From the NCBI GenBank assembly GCA_023548195.1, contig JAJHZJ010000336.1:806001-870000 (forward strand): DNA of 64,000 nt, read 5' to 3'. Below are positions 45,101 to 57,695 of this stretch, one piece after another (positions within the stretch are counted from its first letter, which is position 1; every line of letters starts with the position of its first letter). The notes below the pieces were generated by a model. The model did not search any database, had not been told where the DNA came from, and saw only the letters and a program-made list of their open reading frames with translations. The DNA is from Bettongia penicillata ogilbyi (taxonomy: Eukaryota; Chordata; Mammalia; Diprotodontia; Potoroidae). A program made the translations under genes and the position numbers.

Positions 45101-46745
45101 ATTATGCCCAACCTTTTAATGAAGGAGGCAGTATCACTGAGGACTCCCTAGTGATTCAATTCAAAAAAAAAGCATTTATCAAATGGTGACTATCCACCAA
45201 AACAAATGTTGACTAAAATATAGATTATACAGGAATGCAGAAATAATAGCGGTTTAGCTCATTATCTCCTAACTAGGAACTGATGACACAGAAACATGTA
45301 TACACTAACTCACTAACAGATTCATAGGTTACTAGTGACCAGACCAGATGGTCCTGGACTTTCTAGAAGGCTTTCGGACGAAGCCCCAGTAGAGGAATCC
45401 ATCTTCTCTCAGCCTGCCTTTAGAATGGTACTGGACCAAGTCATCAAAAGCCAAGATCAGAAATGAGTTTGATAACTTCAATGCAATCCTTAATAAGCTA
45501 CATAACTGGCATCTGTTTCAGGGCAGACCATGCTTCAGGAACTTGGAAAAAGTCTCTAGAGTATAAAGTCAGCAGCAGTCAGTCTCTAACTTATACATCA
45601 GGTCTGTAGAAGATAGGGTTCTACATTGTTAAATTCATGAAACAGGAGCCAGATCTGACACCCGTTTATCAGAGCTCCTTTAGGCATAATAAAATCAATC
45701 CTACCATTATAAGGAGGGGTGAACTTGATGACCCACTAGAGATATTTTCCAATCTAAACGATTCTATAAATTCCCTTAAAATCATAAAAAATCCGATTAA
45801 GGATTCATGTAGGTGTTTGGAGTATAAATACAAATTAATTTCTGCTCCAGCTGCAAATTTTCTCATGCTTATAAGTAGCACCTTTATGTCTGAGATATTT
45901 CTGGAGAAAAACTATGAGAAGAGCTAAAGCTAGACAGGACTCCCCAGAGTTCTTGTTTTGAATCATTTTCTTCTAATTTGTTAAATAACTCTGCATCTTG
46001 CTCCTGTCCACAAACATTTATCACTGAAAATCTGTTTTACTTGAAAATGAAATATAATTGTATGCTGATTTAATAAGAACCTAAATGGTCCACTGAGAAT
46101 TGCTTTATTCAAAATACTTTGTTTCTGTTCTAACTAATCTACTTGTTTCCATTTCTAGTACTAGATATACTATTGCTATGTATTTTTACTAAAAAGCAAT
46201 TTTCCTATTTAAATGCTGCTCTTATAAGAAATTTATGTAGTTGTGTTGATTGCTATGCATCTTACTTTTAAAAAATAATTTAAATTAACCGCTCCTCTAG
46301 AGAAAAAAAGCACTAGTTTCTATTTAAAATTTTACCCCTCACCTATTCGATTTCAGTAAGTAGAAACCAAAGAAAATTGCAAATGTCAACACGTTTTGAA
46401 AGATTCATTTATCAACCAATACATTTCTGGTTCAAACGTGTATTCAAGATGGAGTCAGATTACAAAACAGAAATGAACAAATGTATCATGGGAAGTGTTC
46501 CCAAATGCACAGGAGGAAAATGTACAGTCCCAAAGAAATGTGCTCTGCTATGACATCACAGCTGTTTCTTCTATAAAAGAAGCTAAATCGTGCAGCAAAC
46601 TATAATTTCTCAAATAAAGGGAATAAAAGATTAAAGCGAAGAGAAACATGTCAGTAATAAAAGCCTAGGGTACCAACCAGATGTCAGGCATATTAAAATA
46701 TCACATCAGGCAAAGATTAAAATAAAACTCTTGTCATATTGCTTG
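45100..46745. other. intronic DNA with little recognisable content
   Basis: The text at about 45715-45785 (GGGTGAACTTGATGACCCAC) resembles a SINE tail. The 96-codon plus frame at 45637 runs through it and is not considered a gene. Confidence 0.4.
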
Positions 46746-47130
46746 GGAGGCAAGTTAGAAGGGCAGATAGGAAGCCGGGCTTGAGGCTAGAAAGATCTAA
46801 GTTCAAATCTAGCCTCTTACAAATGTACTGACTTTGTTACCCTGGGCAATTCCATCAATCTCTCAAGGCCAGAGGTGTAAAAAAAACATGCCCATGAGCC
46901 TACTTAGTACTGCTCCAATTGTATTAAAATGTGATTGAGAAATATTTAACAAAATGAATAAAAGTACAACAGTTTAATGAACAGTTTAGTGACCTCCAAT
47001 TCAATTTGAGTTTGACACCACTAGGTAAACTCTTAAAATATAAGTTGCAAAGAGGAACCAACTACCCTGGTAGAGGGAGTTTCCTCAGCTTAAGAGTTTC
47101 TTGTACCAGTTAAATCACAGTCCCAGTCCT
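46745..47130 (+). mobile_element. CORE-SINE interrupted by a hAT-like MITE (copy 3)
   Basis: SINE body at 46745-46869 (GTTCAAATCTAGCCTC, then TACCCTGGGCAATTCC). A MITE at 46870-47023 begins CAGAGGTGTAA and ends TTTGACACCACTA. At 47030-47130 comes text matching the SINE 3' part (TGGTAGAGGGAGTTTCCTCA), also seen in the neighbouring SINE at 47.55 kb. Confidence 0.65.
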
Positions 47131-47367
47131 TATATATTCATATTGCTCAGGAAGCTTAGACGCAAGGTCTCTTCATCCATAATCACAAAACAAAGAACTG
47201 TTACAGAAACTCATTTCAGCAGGATGGGTCAACTACAGAACCGAGATATCAAGACAGTAACCCAAGAATGTGTGGAGCCTGAATGAAATTTCTGAAAATG
47301 ATTCAGAATATAAAGTGGCATTCTAGAAGTTGCTTTTTGAAGAGAATCTCTCCGTAAACATTTAAAT

Positions 47368-47735
47368 CAATGAACAACCATTTGTTAAGTACCTGCCACA
47401 TGCAAAGCAATGTAATATGGTGGATAGAGTGAGCCTCAAAACTGGGTTCAGTTCCCACATCTGACACATGCTAGCTATCACCTTGGGCTAGTCATCTGGT
47501 CTCCTAATGTCCCAGAACAGCTCTCTAAGACTACAAGGTGCAGAGATGGCGCCCAGCTGCAATGGTGGAGGGAATTTTTTCACTGTGAGTTCCTATACCA
47601 ATGAAATTATAGGCCCAATAAAAAAACAGTAACAACAAGAGAATATGAAAGGCACTGTCCTAAGTTACTAAGGATACAAAGAAAAAAAAGAAAACAATCC
47701 CTGGCCTCAAGTTGCTTACATTCTACTTTAAACCT
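47368..47735 (+). mobile_element. SINE inserted in an L2-type fragment
   Basis: L2-like halves at 47368-47405 (CATTTGTTAAGTACCTGCCA) and 47640-47735 (GGCACTGTCCTAAGTTAC, then CTGGCCTCAAGTTGCTTAC) flank a CORE-SINE at about 47406-47630 (AATATGGTGGATAGAGTGAG). Confidence 0.6.
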
Positions 47736-48955
47736 ACAGCTGAGTTGAGTCTCATAGTTCTCATGCCAAAAGGTTTGCATGTCTCAAAATCTGAGAATTC
47801 ATAATCACATACTTGCTCTTGCTATTTGCTCAAAGCCCTTTCAAAGTTAGCATGTAAAGGCAGGAAGTCAGGTTCATCCAGAGTCCACATCTCTCCACTA
47901 AGATCTTATACTCTGATGTCTCATTTTGGCATCCAAAGTGATCCTAAGCTTTCAAAAACTAGTCCTGCGTCATTGCAAGTTCTGGCAGTTTCTACCAAGC
48001 TAAGAAAACTTTAAAGTAGGAGCCCAGGAAGGACCATCCCCTTACTAGAGACTCCTCACCAGACTAGCCAGTGGATGATGAATTTGTCAGCAACCCAAAA
48101 GTCTCCACTATTTCCTACTGAATCTTAAAGAGATTGTGATGTATGTCAGTACAGGGAAGAGATACAATGAAGAAATTACAGCTTCTCAAAGAAACATTTA
48201 AAGCACACAGAAATGAATATGCCTTTCTTGATCTGGAATTTATTTTCAATCAATTGACCAATAAATACTAGCACCTTACTGAACACTTACTAGGTAACCT
48301 TGTTGAGATTCTACTTAGTTCAGCTTTAGGAAAATATTGTTCATTTAACATACTCCATGGTCCAGGGCCTTCCAAAGACTCTAGGCTCGCACTGACTGGA
48401 TTTGATCCTAAGGGTCTAAACTTAAGAAAGGTCATTTTCTCTCTTTGACTCATTATCCCCACCTGGGGTCCTCCAGGAATGTTTCCAAATGTGCTTATGG
48501 TACAATTTATCTCTAGAGGGCCTCGAATATGGTTAACAGTGTCCCCAACTCCCGTACTGGTCCTTGAGGTACTAATGTGTATAGGGTAGAGAACAGCCTT
48601 AACTCCACACCTCATATAATGAAGACAGAAATAAAAAGAATTCAAATAATAGCCCTATAGTTCCAGCCCAGAAAGGAACTGAAGTCAGGGTTCCTATCAG
48701 AACAATACTTTGTCAGCGAAATCTCTTTCTCCCACAGAATCATAAACAACTCCTCCCTAGGACTCCTAGAAGGTGAACATACTTGAGAACTGCTGAACAA
48801 ATAATTTCCATCCTATCAGAAGCTGTCCCAATAAACCATGGCTTTGTTCCCCAAGTCATATCCTGCTCAAGAACTAAGTAGATACTCATTATTTCTCTAA
48901 GAATCACACCGCATCGGGAAATCTCCTTATCTCTCTAGAACTCCCAAATTTAGAA
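47735..48955. other. unclassified, possibly old LTR or LINE-derived DNA
   Basis: The 125-codon minus frame at 48645-48268 has no recognisable homology. The sequence style at 48660-48950 is LTR-like, but no pair or coding remnant was found. Confidence 0.25.
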
Positions 48956-49250
48956 CTAGGTGGTGCAGTGCAGAGCACTGACCCTGGAGTCAGGAAGACC
49001 TGAGTTCAAGTTCAGCTTCAGACACTTACTAGTTGCATGACCCTAGGCAAGTCACTTAACCCTGTTTGCCTCAGTTCCTCCTCTGTAAAACGAGCTAGAG
49101 AAGGAAATGGCAAACCACTCCAGTATCTTTGCCAAGAAAACCTAAGTGAGGTCACAGAGAGTCAGACACAAATGAAACGAGTCAACAACAAACGTATGCA
49201 ACCGTGCCAAAGCTGCCGTTGCCGCTACTCAGAAAAATTTCCTTTCTCTG
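48955..49250 (+). mobile_element. marsupial CORE-SINE
   Basis: It reads GGTGGTGCAGTGCAGAGCAC, then CTGAGTTCAAGTTCAGC, then AGTCACTTAACCCTGTTTGC, then GCAAACCACTCCAGTATC. Confidence 0.85.
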
Positions 49251-49259
49251 GCTAGCAGA

Positions 49260-50880
49260 GATTCCTGGGCCACAAACCTAAAGAGGTCAAAATATCCTCC
49301 TCTACATAAGAGGTGAGGGATTAAGAGAATGCCATCTCCTGGAAAACAGGTATCAGGACATTTTGTGTTTTACTATGCCCAGTGCGGAGCACACAGAAGG
49401 CACTTAATAAAGTCATGGTGGTTGACTGTCCAAGAGCTCCCCTTTTGCAAATAATCATCAACTGCTTTAGCACAGGAGGGGAAAGGAAAAAAATTCCTTC
49501 CCTACATTCCAGAAATAAAAAGTGGAGAGCCTAAATGTACTGAAGAAAGTGAGAGACTTACTAGCTCATTTTTATAGATCACAGAAAAGGGAGGTGGGTT
49601 CTCAGTCAAATCAGTCATCAAGAAGCTATCCAACTCTTTGAAACTTAATCAATACATGACCGGTGAGTCTGCTCAGATTCTATGAGGAAGTGCCTTCTAC
49701 AAGCAATGGCCCTCCTAGCCACTCACTTCTTCAAAGGGACAAGTGACTCCTCTAATCACCCCTCTTAGAATGTGTTTACTGAACATCTTCTATGTGCTCA
49801 GTGTTTCCAGAGAGACCAAAAAGAATGACAGATGACCTGTCCTAAAAATGCTTACAATCTAAAAGAAAACTTATGTTTGTCTACCACACTTCTAGTTTAC
49901 CAGGCACACAAAACCATAAACTAGACAAATGTCCAACTGATAAATTAAAATGACTTGAAAATATTTCATATAATGATGAATTTGATCAATGTGTTGGTTA
50001 ATTTTACCAAACTGGTTTTTTCCCTTTTTTGGTCTTTATTTTAAGAGATGATTGGTAGGAGAAGAGAGCAAAGACTACATTGGGAAATGCAGGTGATGCT
50101 TTAAGAGAGAGCAATAAACATTTTAAATATATTTAATATTAAGATTAAAACAAGAAAATGTAATCTAACCAATTCCTGTATTTTTTAATTCCCTTCAAAA
50201 CATTTTTTTAGTTTCTCCTCCAATATGAATGATCATAAAGAACTCTCCTGATGAAATCAAAGGCTGTTCCACACTTATCCATTTAGCAGTCCATTTAGGT
50301 TGACCATTACTGTAAGGATTTGAGGTTATCTATCATTCCCTGAAAAGTTTAAACTATTTTTAACTTCAATCAACCAAAGTAAAGGACCATCTCCATAATG
50401 AAATCTCTAATATCCATAGAATTCTAATTTTAAGATAAGTCATCCCCAACTCATTTACAGAAAGGCCACTATCAAGTAAAATAAGGAAACACATGATAAT
50501 GGAAAGTGTTAAGTATACCTAAGCAAGCATACAAGAAGGACAGCTGAGAATCTTATTCCTCTTTAATGAAGCTGAACAAAGTTTAAAGAAACCTAAATAT
50601 GGCCACATAATAAAACTATAAATGCACTCTTGCCTGAAAGATGCTGTCGAAGAAAAAAATATTAATACTGTACTTTATGTTTGGGGCATAAGTCTGCTAG
50701 AAACAATTATTATTAATTTAACAATAATCTAAATCTAAGAATTTCTTGCTCAAAGAGAGAGATAGCTAGGTAGAGTCCCCTCATGCCTTTGGAGCAGTCC
50801 CTACTCTTTTTAATTGGTGGAGATAAGAATAATTGCTGAGCACCCATAAAGTGCTGCACTGCACAGAAAAGACAAAGTCA
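49260..50880. other. intronic DNA without recognised gene
   Basis: Short L2-type pieces at about 49330-49420 (CAGTGCGGAGCACACAGAAG) and 49780-49870. The rest is AT-rich and unassigned. Confidence 0.4.
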
Positions 50881-52010
50881 GCAAACATTTATGAAGTACC
50901 TACTCTGTGGCAGGCACTGTGCTAAGCCCTGAGGAGACAAAGAAAGTCAAAATATAGTCCCTGCTCTCAAGGAGCCTGCAGTCAGTCCAATGAGGAAGAC
51001 AATGTGTAAATAACTCTGTACAAACAACATATGGGAAGGATAAATTGTGGGTAGTTTCTGAGGGAAGGTACTAAGATTTAAGGTGAAGGGGGGACTGAGA
51101 AAGGCTTCTTGCAGAAGGATGGACTTTAACTGAGACCTGAAGGAAGCCAGTAAAGCCAAGAGAGAGAGAAGGGAAAAAGTTCCAAACATGAGGGATAGCC
51201 AGTGAAAATACCCCAAGTCAAAAGCTGGAATGTGGTCTTCAAAGGAGAGCAAGGAGTCAAGTGTCACTGGTTCATGGATTGAATGAAGGAAGTCAAGTGT
51301 GAGAAGACTGGAAAGATAGAAAGAAGCCTGTTTATGAAGGCTTTAAAAGACAAACAGAGAATTTTATATTTGATCCTGGGCGTAGAAGGGAACCATTGGA
51401 ACTTACTGAATTAGGAAGGAGACATGATCAGACTTGTGCATTAGGAAGATGGATTTGACAGCTCAGTGGACAGTGATATAGGTGGGGAGAAACTTAAGGC
51501 AAGGAACCAGCCAGAAGACTATTTCATAGTCTATTTAAGGTCATAAGGGAGTGAACCAGGGTGGTAGTAGTGTCAAAGAAGAGAAGAGTATGTCCATGAC
51601 AGATGTTAAAAAGAGTTAACAAGACAACAACTGTTTGTATGTGAGGAGAGAAAGCAGGTGAGAAATTAAAGATGACACCTAGAATATGAGCCTGAGTGAC
51701 TGGGAGGATGGTGGTGTCTTTGATAGCAATAGGGAAGTTAAGAAGAGGGAATGATTTGGGGTTAAAGATGAATTCAATTTTGGGCACGTTAAGTTTATGA
51801 CATTTACAAGATATCCAGTTTGAGATATCCAATAGGTAGGTGGAGATTTGAGACTAGAGATCAGAAGAAAAGTTAGGACTGCACAAATAAATCTGAGAAT
51901 CATCAGCACAGAAATCATAATTGAATGCATGGGAGCTGATGTGATCACTATGCAAAAGAGTAGAGAGAGAAAAAATAAGAAGACCCAATATAGAGTCCTG
52001 GAGGATATCT
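50880..52010 (-). mobile_element. L2-clade LINE fragment with reverse transcriptase remnants
   Basis: Minus-strand coding remnants include NYDFCADDSQIYLCSPNFSS (near 51930-51850), a degenerate form of the Y.DD box (YADDTQLYL). Then come MDISNWISCKCHKLNVPKIE and TILPVTQAHILGVIFNFSPA, matching W...N.LKLN..KTE and LGV.FDS.LSF. It ends with the antisense tail GGCAGGCACTGTGCTAAGC near 50910. Several frames are needed to read it. Confidence 0.8.
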
Positions 52011-52920
52011 ATACTTTTTAAATAAAATTTTATTTTTCTCCAAATACATGTAAAAACAATTTTTAACATTTATGGAATTCTTTTTAAGTTTTGAGTTCCA
52101 CGTCTTATCCCTCACCCTCTTCCTCCTTCCTTAACGCAGTAAGCAATATAATATACATGTACAATCACGTAAAACATTTCCACATTAGTACTTTTGTGGA
52201 AGAAAATGAAAGAAAGAGAGAGGAAGGAAGGAAGGAAGGAAGGAAGGAAGGAAGGAAGGAAGGAAGGAAGGAAGGAAGGAAGGAAGGAAGGAAGGAAGGA
52301 AGAAAGGAAGGAAGGAAGGAAGGAAAGAGGAAGGAAGGGAGGGAGGAAGAGAAAGAAAGAAAGAAAAAAGAAAGAAAGAAAGTATACTTCAGACCACATT
52401 CAGAGAGTATCAGTTCTTTCTCTTCAGTCGGATAGAATTTTTTACCGTGAGTCCTTTGGGATTGTTTTGGATCATTGCATTTCTGAGAATAGCTAAGTCA
52501 TTCACAGTTCTTCATCATACTAAATATTGCTGTTACTCTGTACAATATTCTGTTTCTGCTCACTTTGTATCAATTCATGTAAATCTTTCCAGGATTTTCT
52601 GAAATCATCCTGCTTATCATTTCTTATAGCACAATAATATTCCATTACAATCACATACCACAATTTGTTCAGTCATTCCCCAGTTGATGAGCATCCCTTC
52701 AATTTCCAGTTCTTCCAGCTCTTAGCCACCACATTCTTTCTTTCCCCTTTTTAAAATCTCTTTGGAATACAAGCATAGTAGAGATATTGCTGGATATGCA
52801 CAATCTTATTGCCCTTTGGGCATAGTCCCCAATTGCTCTCCAGAATGGTTGGATCAGTTCACAACTCCACCAACAAAGCATTAAGAGAACCCCTATAATT
52901 AATGGGTATGACCTGGATGA
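52005..52920 (-). mobile_element. L1 3'-region fragment with internal GGAA expansion
   Basis: The plus strand reads as the complement of the L1 ORF2 end and 3' UTR: CTTTCCAGGATTTTCTGAAA, then AATATTCCATTACAATCAC, then TCAGTCATTCCCCAGTTGAT, then GCTCTCCAGAATGGTTGGAT. The copy at 57.0-57.7 kb has the same order. Between 52195 and 52390 its internal A-rich segment is replaced by a GGAA microsatellite. Confidence 0.8.
52217..52379 (+). repeat. (GGAA)n microsatellite
   Basis: About 160 bases of GGAA repeats grading into GAAA, lying within an antisense L1 fragment at its A-rich 3' region. Open frames here are repeat artefacts. Confidence 0.95.
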
Positions 52921-53414
52921 GGTGGGGGATTAATATGAGCCAGGATCTTCATCCACAATGAAGATTCAGCTTCCAAAGGAAACTAAGGAAGAGAGGTCAG
53001 ACAGATAGGAGAGCCAAGAGAGTAATGTCATGAAAATTTAAAGAAAAGAGAGTGTCAAGGGGAAAAGACAGTGTAAAAGACTGCAGAGAGGTCAAGGAGG
53101 ATGATTGAGAAAAAGCTATTAGATTTGTCAATTAACACTAGTAACTTTGAACAGAGTAGTTACATTTGAATGAGGACATCAAAAGCCAGACTGCAGAGAG
53201 GTAAGAAAGGAGGGATAGAGTAAGAGGAACGGAAATAGAGGAATTGACTGTAGACATTATATAGATATATATATGAACATATACAAAAATACAGACACAT
53301 ATATACACATGCACATATTAAATCTTCTGGCGTTTTTCATGCTCCACCCTATGGAATTATTTTCCTACTCATAATCCATTCCATACGTAGTTCCTTGAAG
53401 GCAATGGCTCTCTA

Positions 53415-53625
53415 AGAAGTAGCACGGCAGAATAGAAATAGAACTAGGTTTGCTGTCAAAATACCAGGGTTCAAATGCTGACTCTGTTAATTACTACCTG
53501 TGTGATGTTGGGAAAGTCACCTCATTTGTCTGGTCCTCATCTTCTTCATCTATAATTGAGGGGGTTGAACTAGAAGACCTTTACAATGCCTTCCAACTCT
53601 AAACCTACAATCCTATCATCCATCT
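53415..53625 (+). mobile_element. MIR-type SINE
   Basis: It reads GGGTTCAAATGCTGACTCTG, then CTGTGTGATGTTGGGAAAGT, then GACCTTTACAATGCCTTCC. Confidence 0.8.
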
Positions 53626-56225
53626 TTGCAACCTCCCTAAAAGCTAGACAGGGCATACAGTAAGTGCTCAAGTGTTATTTAATTGAACATAGTACATAAA
53701 TCAGCATGGAAACATATGCATCACTTTTTAGGGCCACCTTTCATTCAATTTCTCTCCCCACCTGGGGAACAGATTGAGTACAACTACACAACACTAAGAA
53801 AACTCATAGTGCAGTTTCAGCAGAAAAGGGGAAAGAAATCAAAGTAGAAGAGAAGCTTGTCCACTAGAAGCAGACTGAAAAAAAACCCTTTTTAATTGGG
53901 TTCACCATTTTAAACCCTTAGTGACAAGAATAGTGCAACTCCACAGGCAGGGACCTCCCACTCTCATCCAGTGCTTTTTCTAAGCAGCAAAACTGTGTTC
54001 TTCCCCTCAGATTTTGGAATAGGACTTAAATCAACTTTGTTTGTTTTTTTTTGTTGTTTAACAATTTTAAATTCCACTGTGCCTTCCTGTGGAACAAAGT
54101 CTTTCTAATAACACATCGTTAGTGATTTCCACCTGATATTTATTAGTTAACTGCTAACAGAGGAAGCAAGAATTATATTTGCAGAAGTCACACCACAAGA
54201 AACTGGGGCAAAATCTTGGAGCTATTTTTCCCAAATACTAGTAGAGCTGCTTAATAATGGGACAATTATTTTTAATGTAGTCATATAAATGTTGATATCT
54301 ATGCTGGGTCAAGTCTATATCTCCATTTATAACTGACAGATGCCTTTGAGAATTCTTTTATGCTGAATTTGAGGCTTTTCATGATTTTATCCACAGTGTA
54401 AATTTTTGCATCATGCTATGCAATCTCCATGCTGGATCCAATGCTCCTAATATTCCTGAGGCACTCCTTCCCTGTAACATTCTAGGGTCTACATCTGCCT
54501 TTGCCTCATTCTTCTACTCCCTGAAATGCTATCAGCCCCCAACTCTCAACTGCCCTCACAAATTACTAGCTACCAGGAGCCATATTGGAAGCACTAGAGA
54601 AATCCTTTGAGATGGAAAGGAAAAATTTACATTTAACCTATAAAAACTGAGCCTAAGTTAAAGTAATATGGCTATTTCTAGCATACCATAAGATATGAAG
54701 ATACTTTGTTAATGATCTGAAAATCATTAGATATTGTATGTCCCCCTGTATAAGTGCATATCCACTGTAGATTAATTCAAATTCTTACCTAATTCAAGAT
54801 ATTTTACAGGCAAATTAGGCAGACTTTAACCTACTCAGTCATAAAATTAAATTAGAGAGAAAGTTCACCTTGGAAATGCAGGATTGAGATATTAACAAAT
54901 AAGGAGCTCCTTTGGTTCATTTAGCCATTTATTTATCTATCTATCTATGGGCTGTCCCCATTCCCCAGGCCCCTAGGCACATGTAGCAGGGAAAACTGAG
55001 TATGTAATGTGACAATTTCCTAAAGCAGCACTAATCAGAATGCAGCAAGGTAGTTTTATTACTTTATGAATTTTCAATACGTCACTATTCATTATACAGT
55101 CAAGTTCCCTACACAAATAACTCCCTAAAATACATATCCTTTGTTGTCACTGCTTGTTTATCACTGTCAATAACATTTCAAGGGAAGTGATCTTTCACAT
55201 TTGTTCATTCTGGCCTTTTCTTTCCCAAAAGATCTAAGGATGACCCATGTGGCTGACAAATCATTTAATCTATCACCATAATTTCATCTTTTAGTGGTCA
55301 TCTTTTAGATGGATTATGGCATCGTGATGTAATTAATAATCCAGATTCAGGAAGTAAAACTAGAATCCAAGGAATTTTAAATGGTATATGAGTGGATCAA
55401 AAAAAGCAATTCTTCAGTACAGAAGTATTAGCATTTTCTAGAGTTGGACTGACAAAGCAGGTCATGTCAAACAAAATGGAACTTGGTAAAGAAGGCTAAG
55501 TAGAGGCACCAATGTTTGCAAGTCATTATGACTTCTCCTTTATACCTCTTTTTATAACATTGTGATTTCCACAGCCCTAGATGTCAGAAATATGGGATAT
55601 TCAATTCCGTTTATCACAGGTTTCCTTTTCTGGGCAGACATTTTCCACTTTAGGAGTACCTACTAAAGGAAAATTAAAGCAAATGAGGTAATAGAAACAT
55701 ATATATATATATAGTGTGTGTGTATATATATATACATAGGTATGTGTATATATATATACACATATATATACGTATAGACACAAGTGTTCTATCTGCTAAC
55801 CACATAATATCTGTAGACATTAGCTAAGTTCCCACCATCTTGATTCTCAACCTTTTCAGTATCTAAGATCAGTTACCATCTTTATCCCGCCTGCTCCGTG
55901 TCTACTCTTCCCTTTTCAGTGCAATCCTTTTCTATGGAAAAACCCCTTTTAGGGAGTTATCTGTGTGGGGAACTTGACTGTATAATGAATAGTGACGTAT
56001 TGAAAATTCATCAAGTAATAAAACTCCCTCGCTGCATTCTGATTCACTGGACCATCACAAATAAAGGAAGAAATGAACAAAAATTAGCTAAATAGGGCTA
56101 AACAGTTTTCATTATTTCCTTCCCAATTCTTCATGCAGTTGAATAAAGAACTTTCCCATCTCCTAATTCTCTAAGTTTCCTCATAAAGGAACTAGGAATT
56201 TATCTCTTGAAAATACAGAAAGTGA
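53625..56225. other. intronic DNA without recognised gene
   Basis: About 2.6 kb with few recognisable repeats apart from a TA/TG tract at 55698-55775 and a short TATC run near 54940. No exon was found. Confidence 0.4.
55698..55775. repeat. (TA/TG)n simple repeat
   Basis: Alternating TATATA and GTGTGT blocks. Confidence 0.9.
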
Positions 56226-56385
56226 AACTGGAAAAAAGAATGGAGATTATCTACTACGATCCCATTTTACAGATGAAGAAACTCAAACCAGGAGAAGTGA
56301 CTTGCCCAAGATCAAACAGTGACAGAGCTGGAACTGGAACCTAGGTCTTCTCACTCAATCTAGTATTATTTCCACTATAAAATGG
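56225..56385 (-). mobile_element. MIR-type SINE, antisense
   Basis: It reads ATTTTACAGATGAAGAAACT, then AAGTGACTTGCCCAAGATC, then GCTGGAACTGGAACCTAGG. Confidence 0.85.
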
Positions 56386-56389
56386 TGCT

Positions 56390-57020
56390 CTTATTTTGCA
56401 ATAACTTTTCTATATGCGACAGCACTATTTGTGCATGGGTATTTATTAAATACCATCATCATTTCCTAGAGAATGTTCTCAAATTTTATAAATTATTAAA
56501 ATTACAGGATTTTTTAGGGAAACGATTGTAACGATGAGGAATAAGCGGGAGTAGACATGCTTTGAATACGATCCTGACAACCAGAAAATGTTTTGTGTCT
56601 GAAGTCTATGGCCTTGGATGCTGAAGTATTTTTTAAAAAGCAATAGAAATAGACACCTGGGTTTCTGCTTAATATGGCAAAATAAAAGTTATAAAAGCTC
56701 CCTCATAAACATCACAGCAAAGGCCAAAAAGAGCACCATGTAGAATAATGATCAGGAAGACCAGAGAAACATCAGTAAACTCCTCCATCCAGTCTAGGAC
56801 CACCAGAAGTCTATGGGTGCTCAGAGGTGATTTTTCTTTTGTTGCAGTGGGGACAGGAGGGGGCAGAAACTCCATGAGAGCCAGTAAACAGAGCTACTCT
56901 GAGTACAGAGACACCAGGGGACCCTGAGGCAAACTCAATCTAAAAGGGACCTGAGGCTGTGGGCTCTCTGAGAAGAACTGGGCCAAAGGACTGGAAGTTA
57001 GACCAGTCTGAAGTATGTGG
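56390..57020. mobile_element. probable L1 5' UTR-like or other retroelement fragment
   Basis: The part at 56660-57000 (GAGCACCATGTAGAATAATG, then GAGAAGAACTGGGCCAAAGG) has the style of an L1 5' UTR or LTR, but I cannot fix the family or strand. The 68-codon minus frame at 56875 has no known homology. Confidence 0.3.
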
Positions 57021-57695
57021 GAACGCTTCCTTTTTTTTTTCTTTTCTTCCCTCAAATTTTTTAATTTATCTGTTTTCAGTTTTCAACATTAACTTCTGTA
57101 AGTTTTCAATTTTCTCCCCCACTACCCCCTCCCTCCCCAAGATGGCATGCAATCTAATATGGACTCTACACATACGTTCCTATTAAACACATTTTCACAT
57201 TAGTCATGTTGCATAGAAAAATTATAATGAATGGGAGAAACCATGAGAAAAATATAACAAAAGAGAAAACAGTCATTCTGTATTCTGACTCCATAGTTCT
57301 TTCTCTGGATGTGGATGGCATTTTGCATCGTGAGTCCTTTGGAAATGTTTTAGGTCTTTGCATTGCTAAGAAGGGACAAGTCCATCAAAATCAGTCCTCA
57401 CACACTGGCTATTAATGTGTATGATGCTCTCCTGGTTCTACTCATTTCACTAAGCATCAGTTCATATAAGTCTTTCCAGGTTTTTCTGAAGTCCCCCTGT
57501 TCATCATTTATTATAGCACAAAAATATTCCATTACATTCATATACCACAACTTGTTCAGCCATTCCCCAACTTATGGGCATTCCCTCAATTTACAGTTCT
57601 TGGCAACCACAAAAAGAGCTGCTATAAATATTTTTGTACATGTAAGTCCTTTTCCCATTTTTATGATCTCTTTGGGATACAGCCCTAGAAGCAGT
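57020..57695 (-). mobile_element. L1 3'-region fragment
   Basis: Complement of the L1 3' part on the plus strand: CACATTAGTCATGTTGCATA, then CATCGTGAGTCCTTTGGAAA, then AATATTCCATTACATTCATA, then CAGCCATTCCCCAACTTATG, then TATGATCTCTTTGGGATACA. Confidence 0.85.

Noticed and set aside
45637..45927. 96-codon plus-strand frame
   Set aside because: It crosses SINE-tail-like sequence and shows no known protein pattern.
48268..48645. 125-codon minus-strand frame
   Set aside because: No recognisable homology, splice site or codon regularity. It may be a repeat of unknown type.
52091..52496. Several overlapping 95-114 codon frames on both strands
   Set aside because: They are translations of the GGAA microsatellite and antisense L1.
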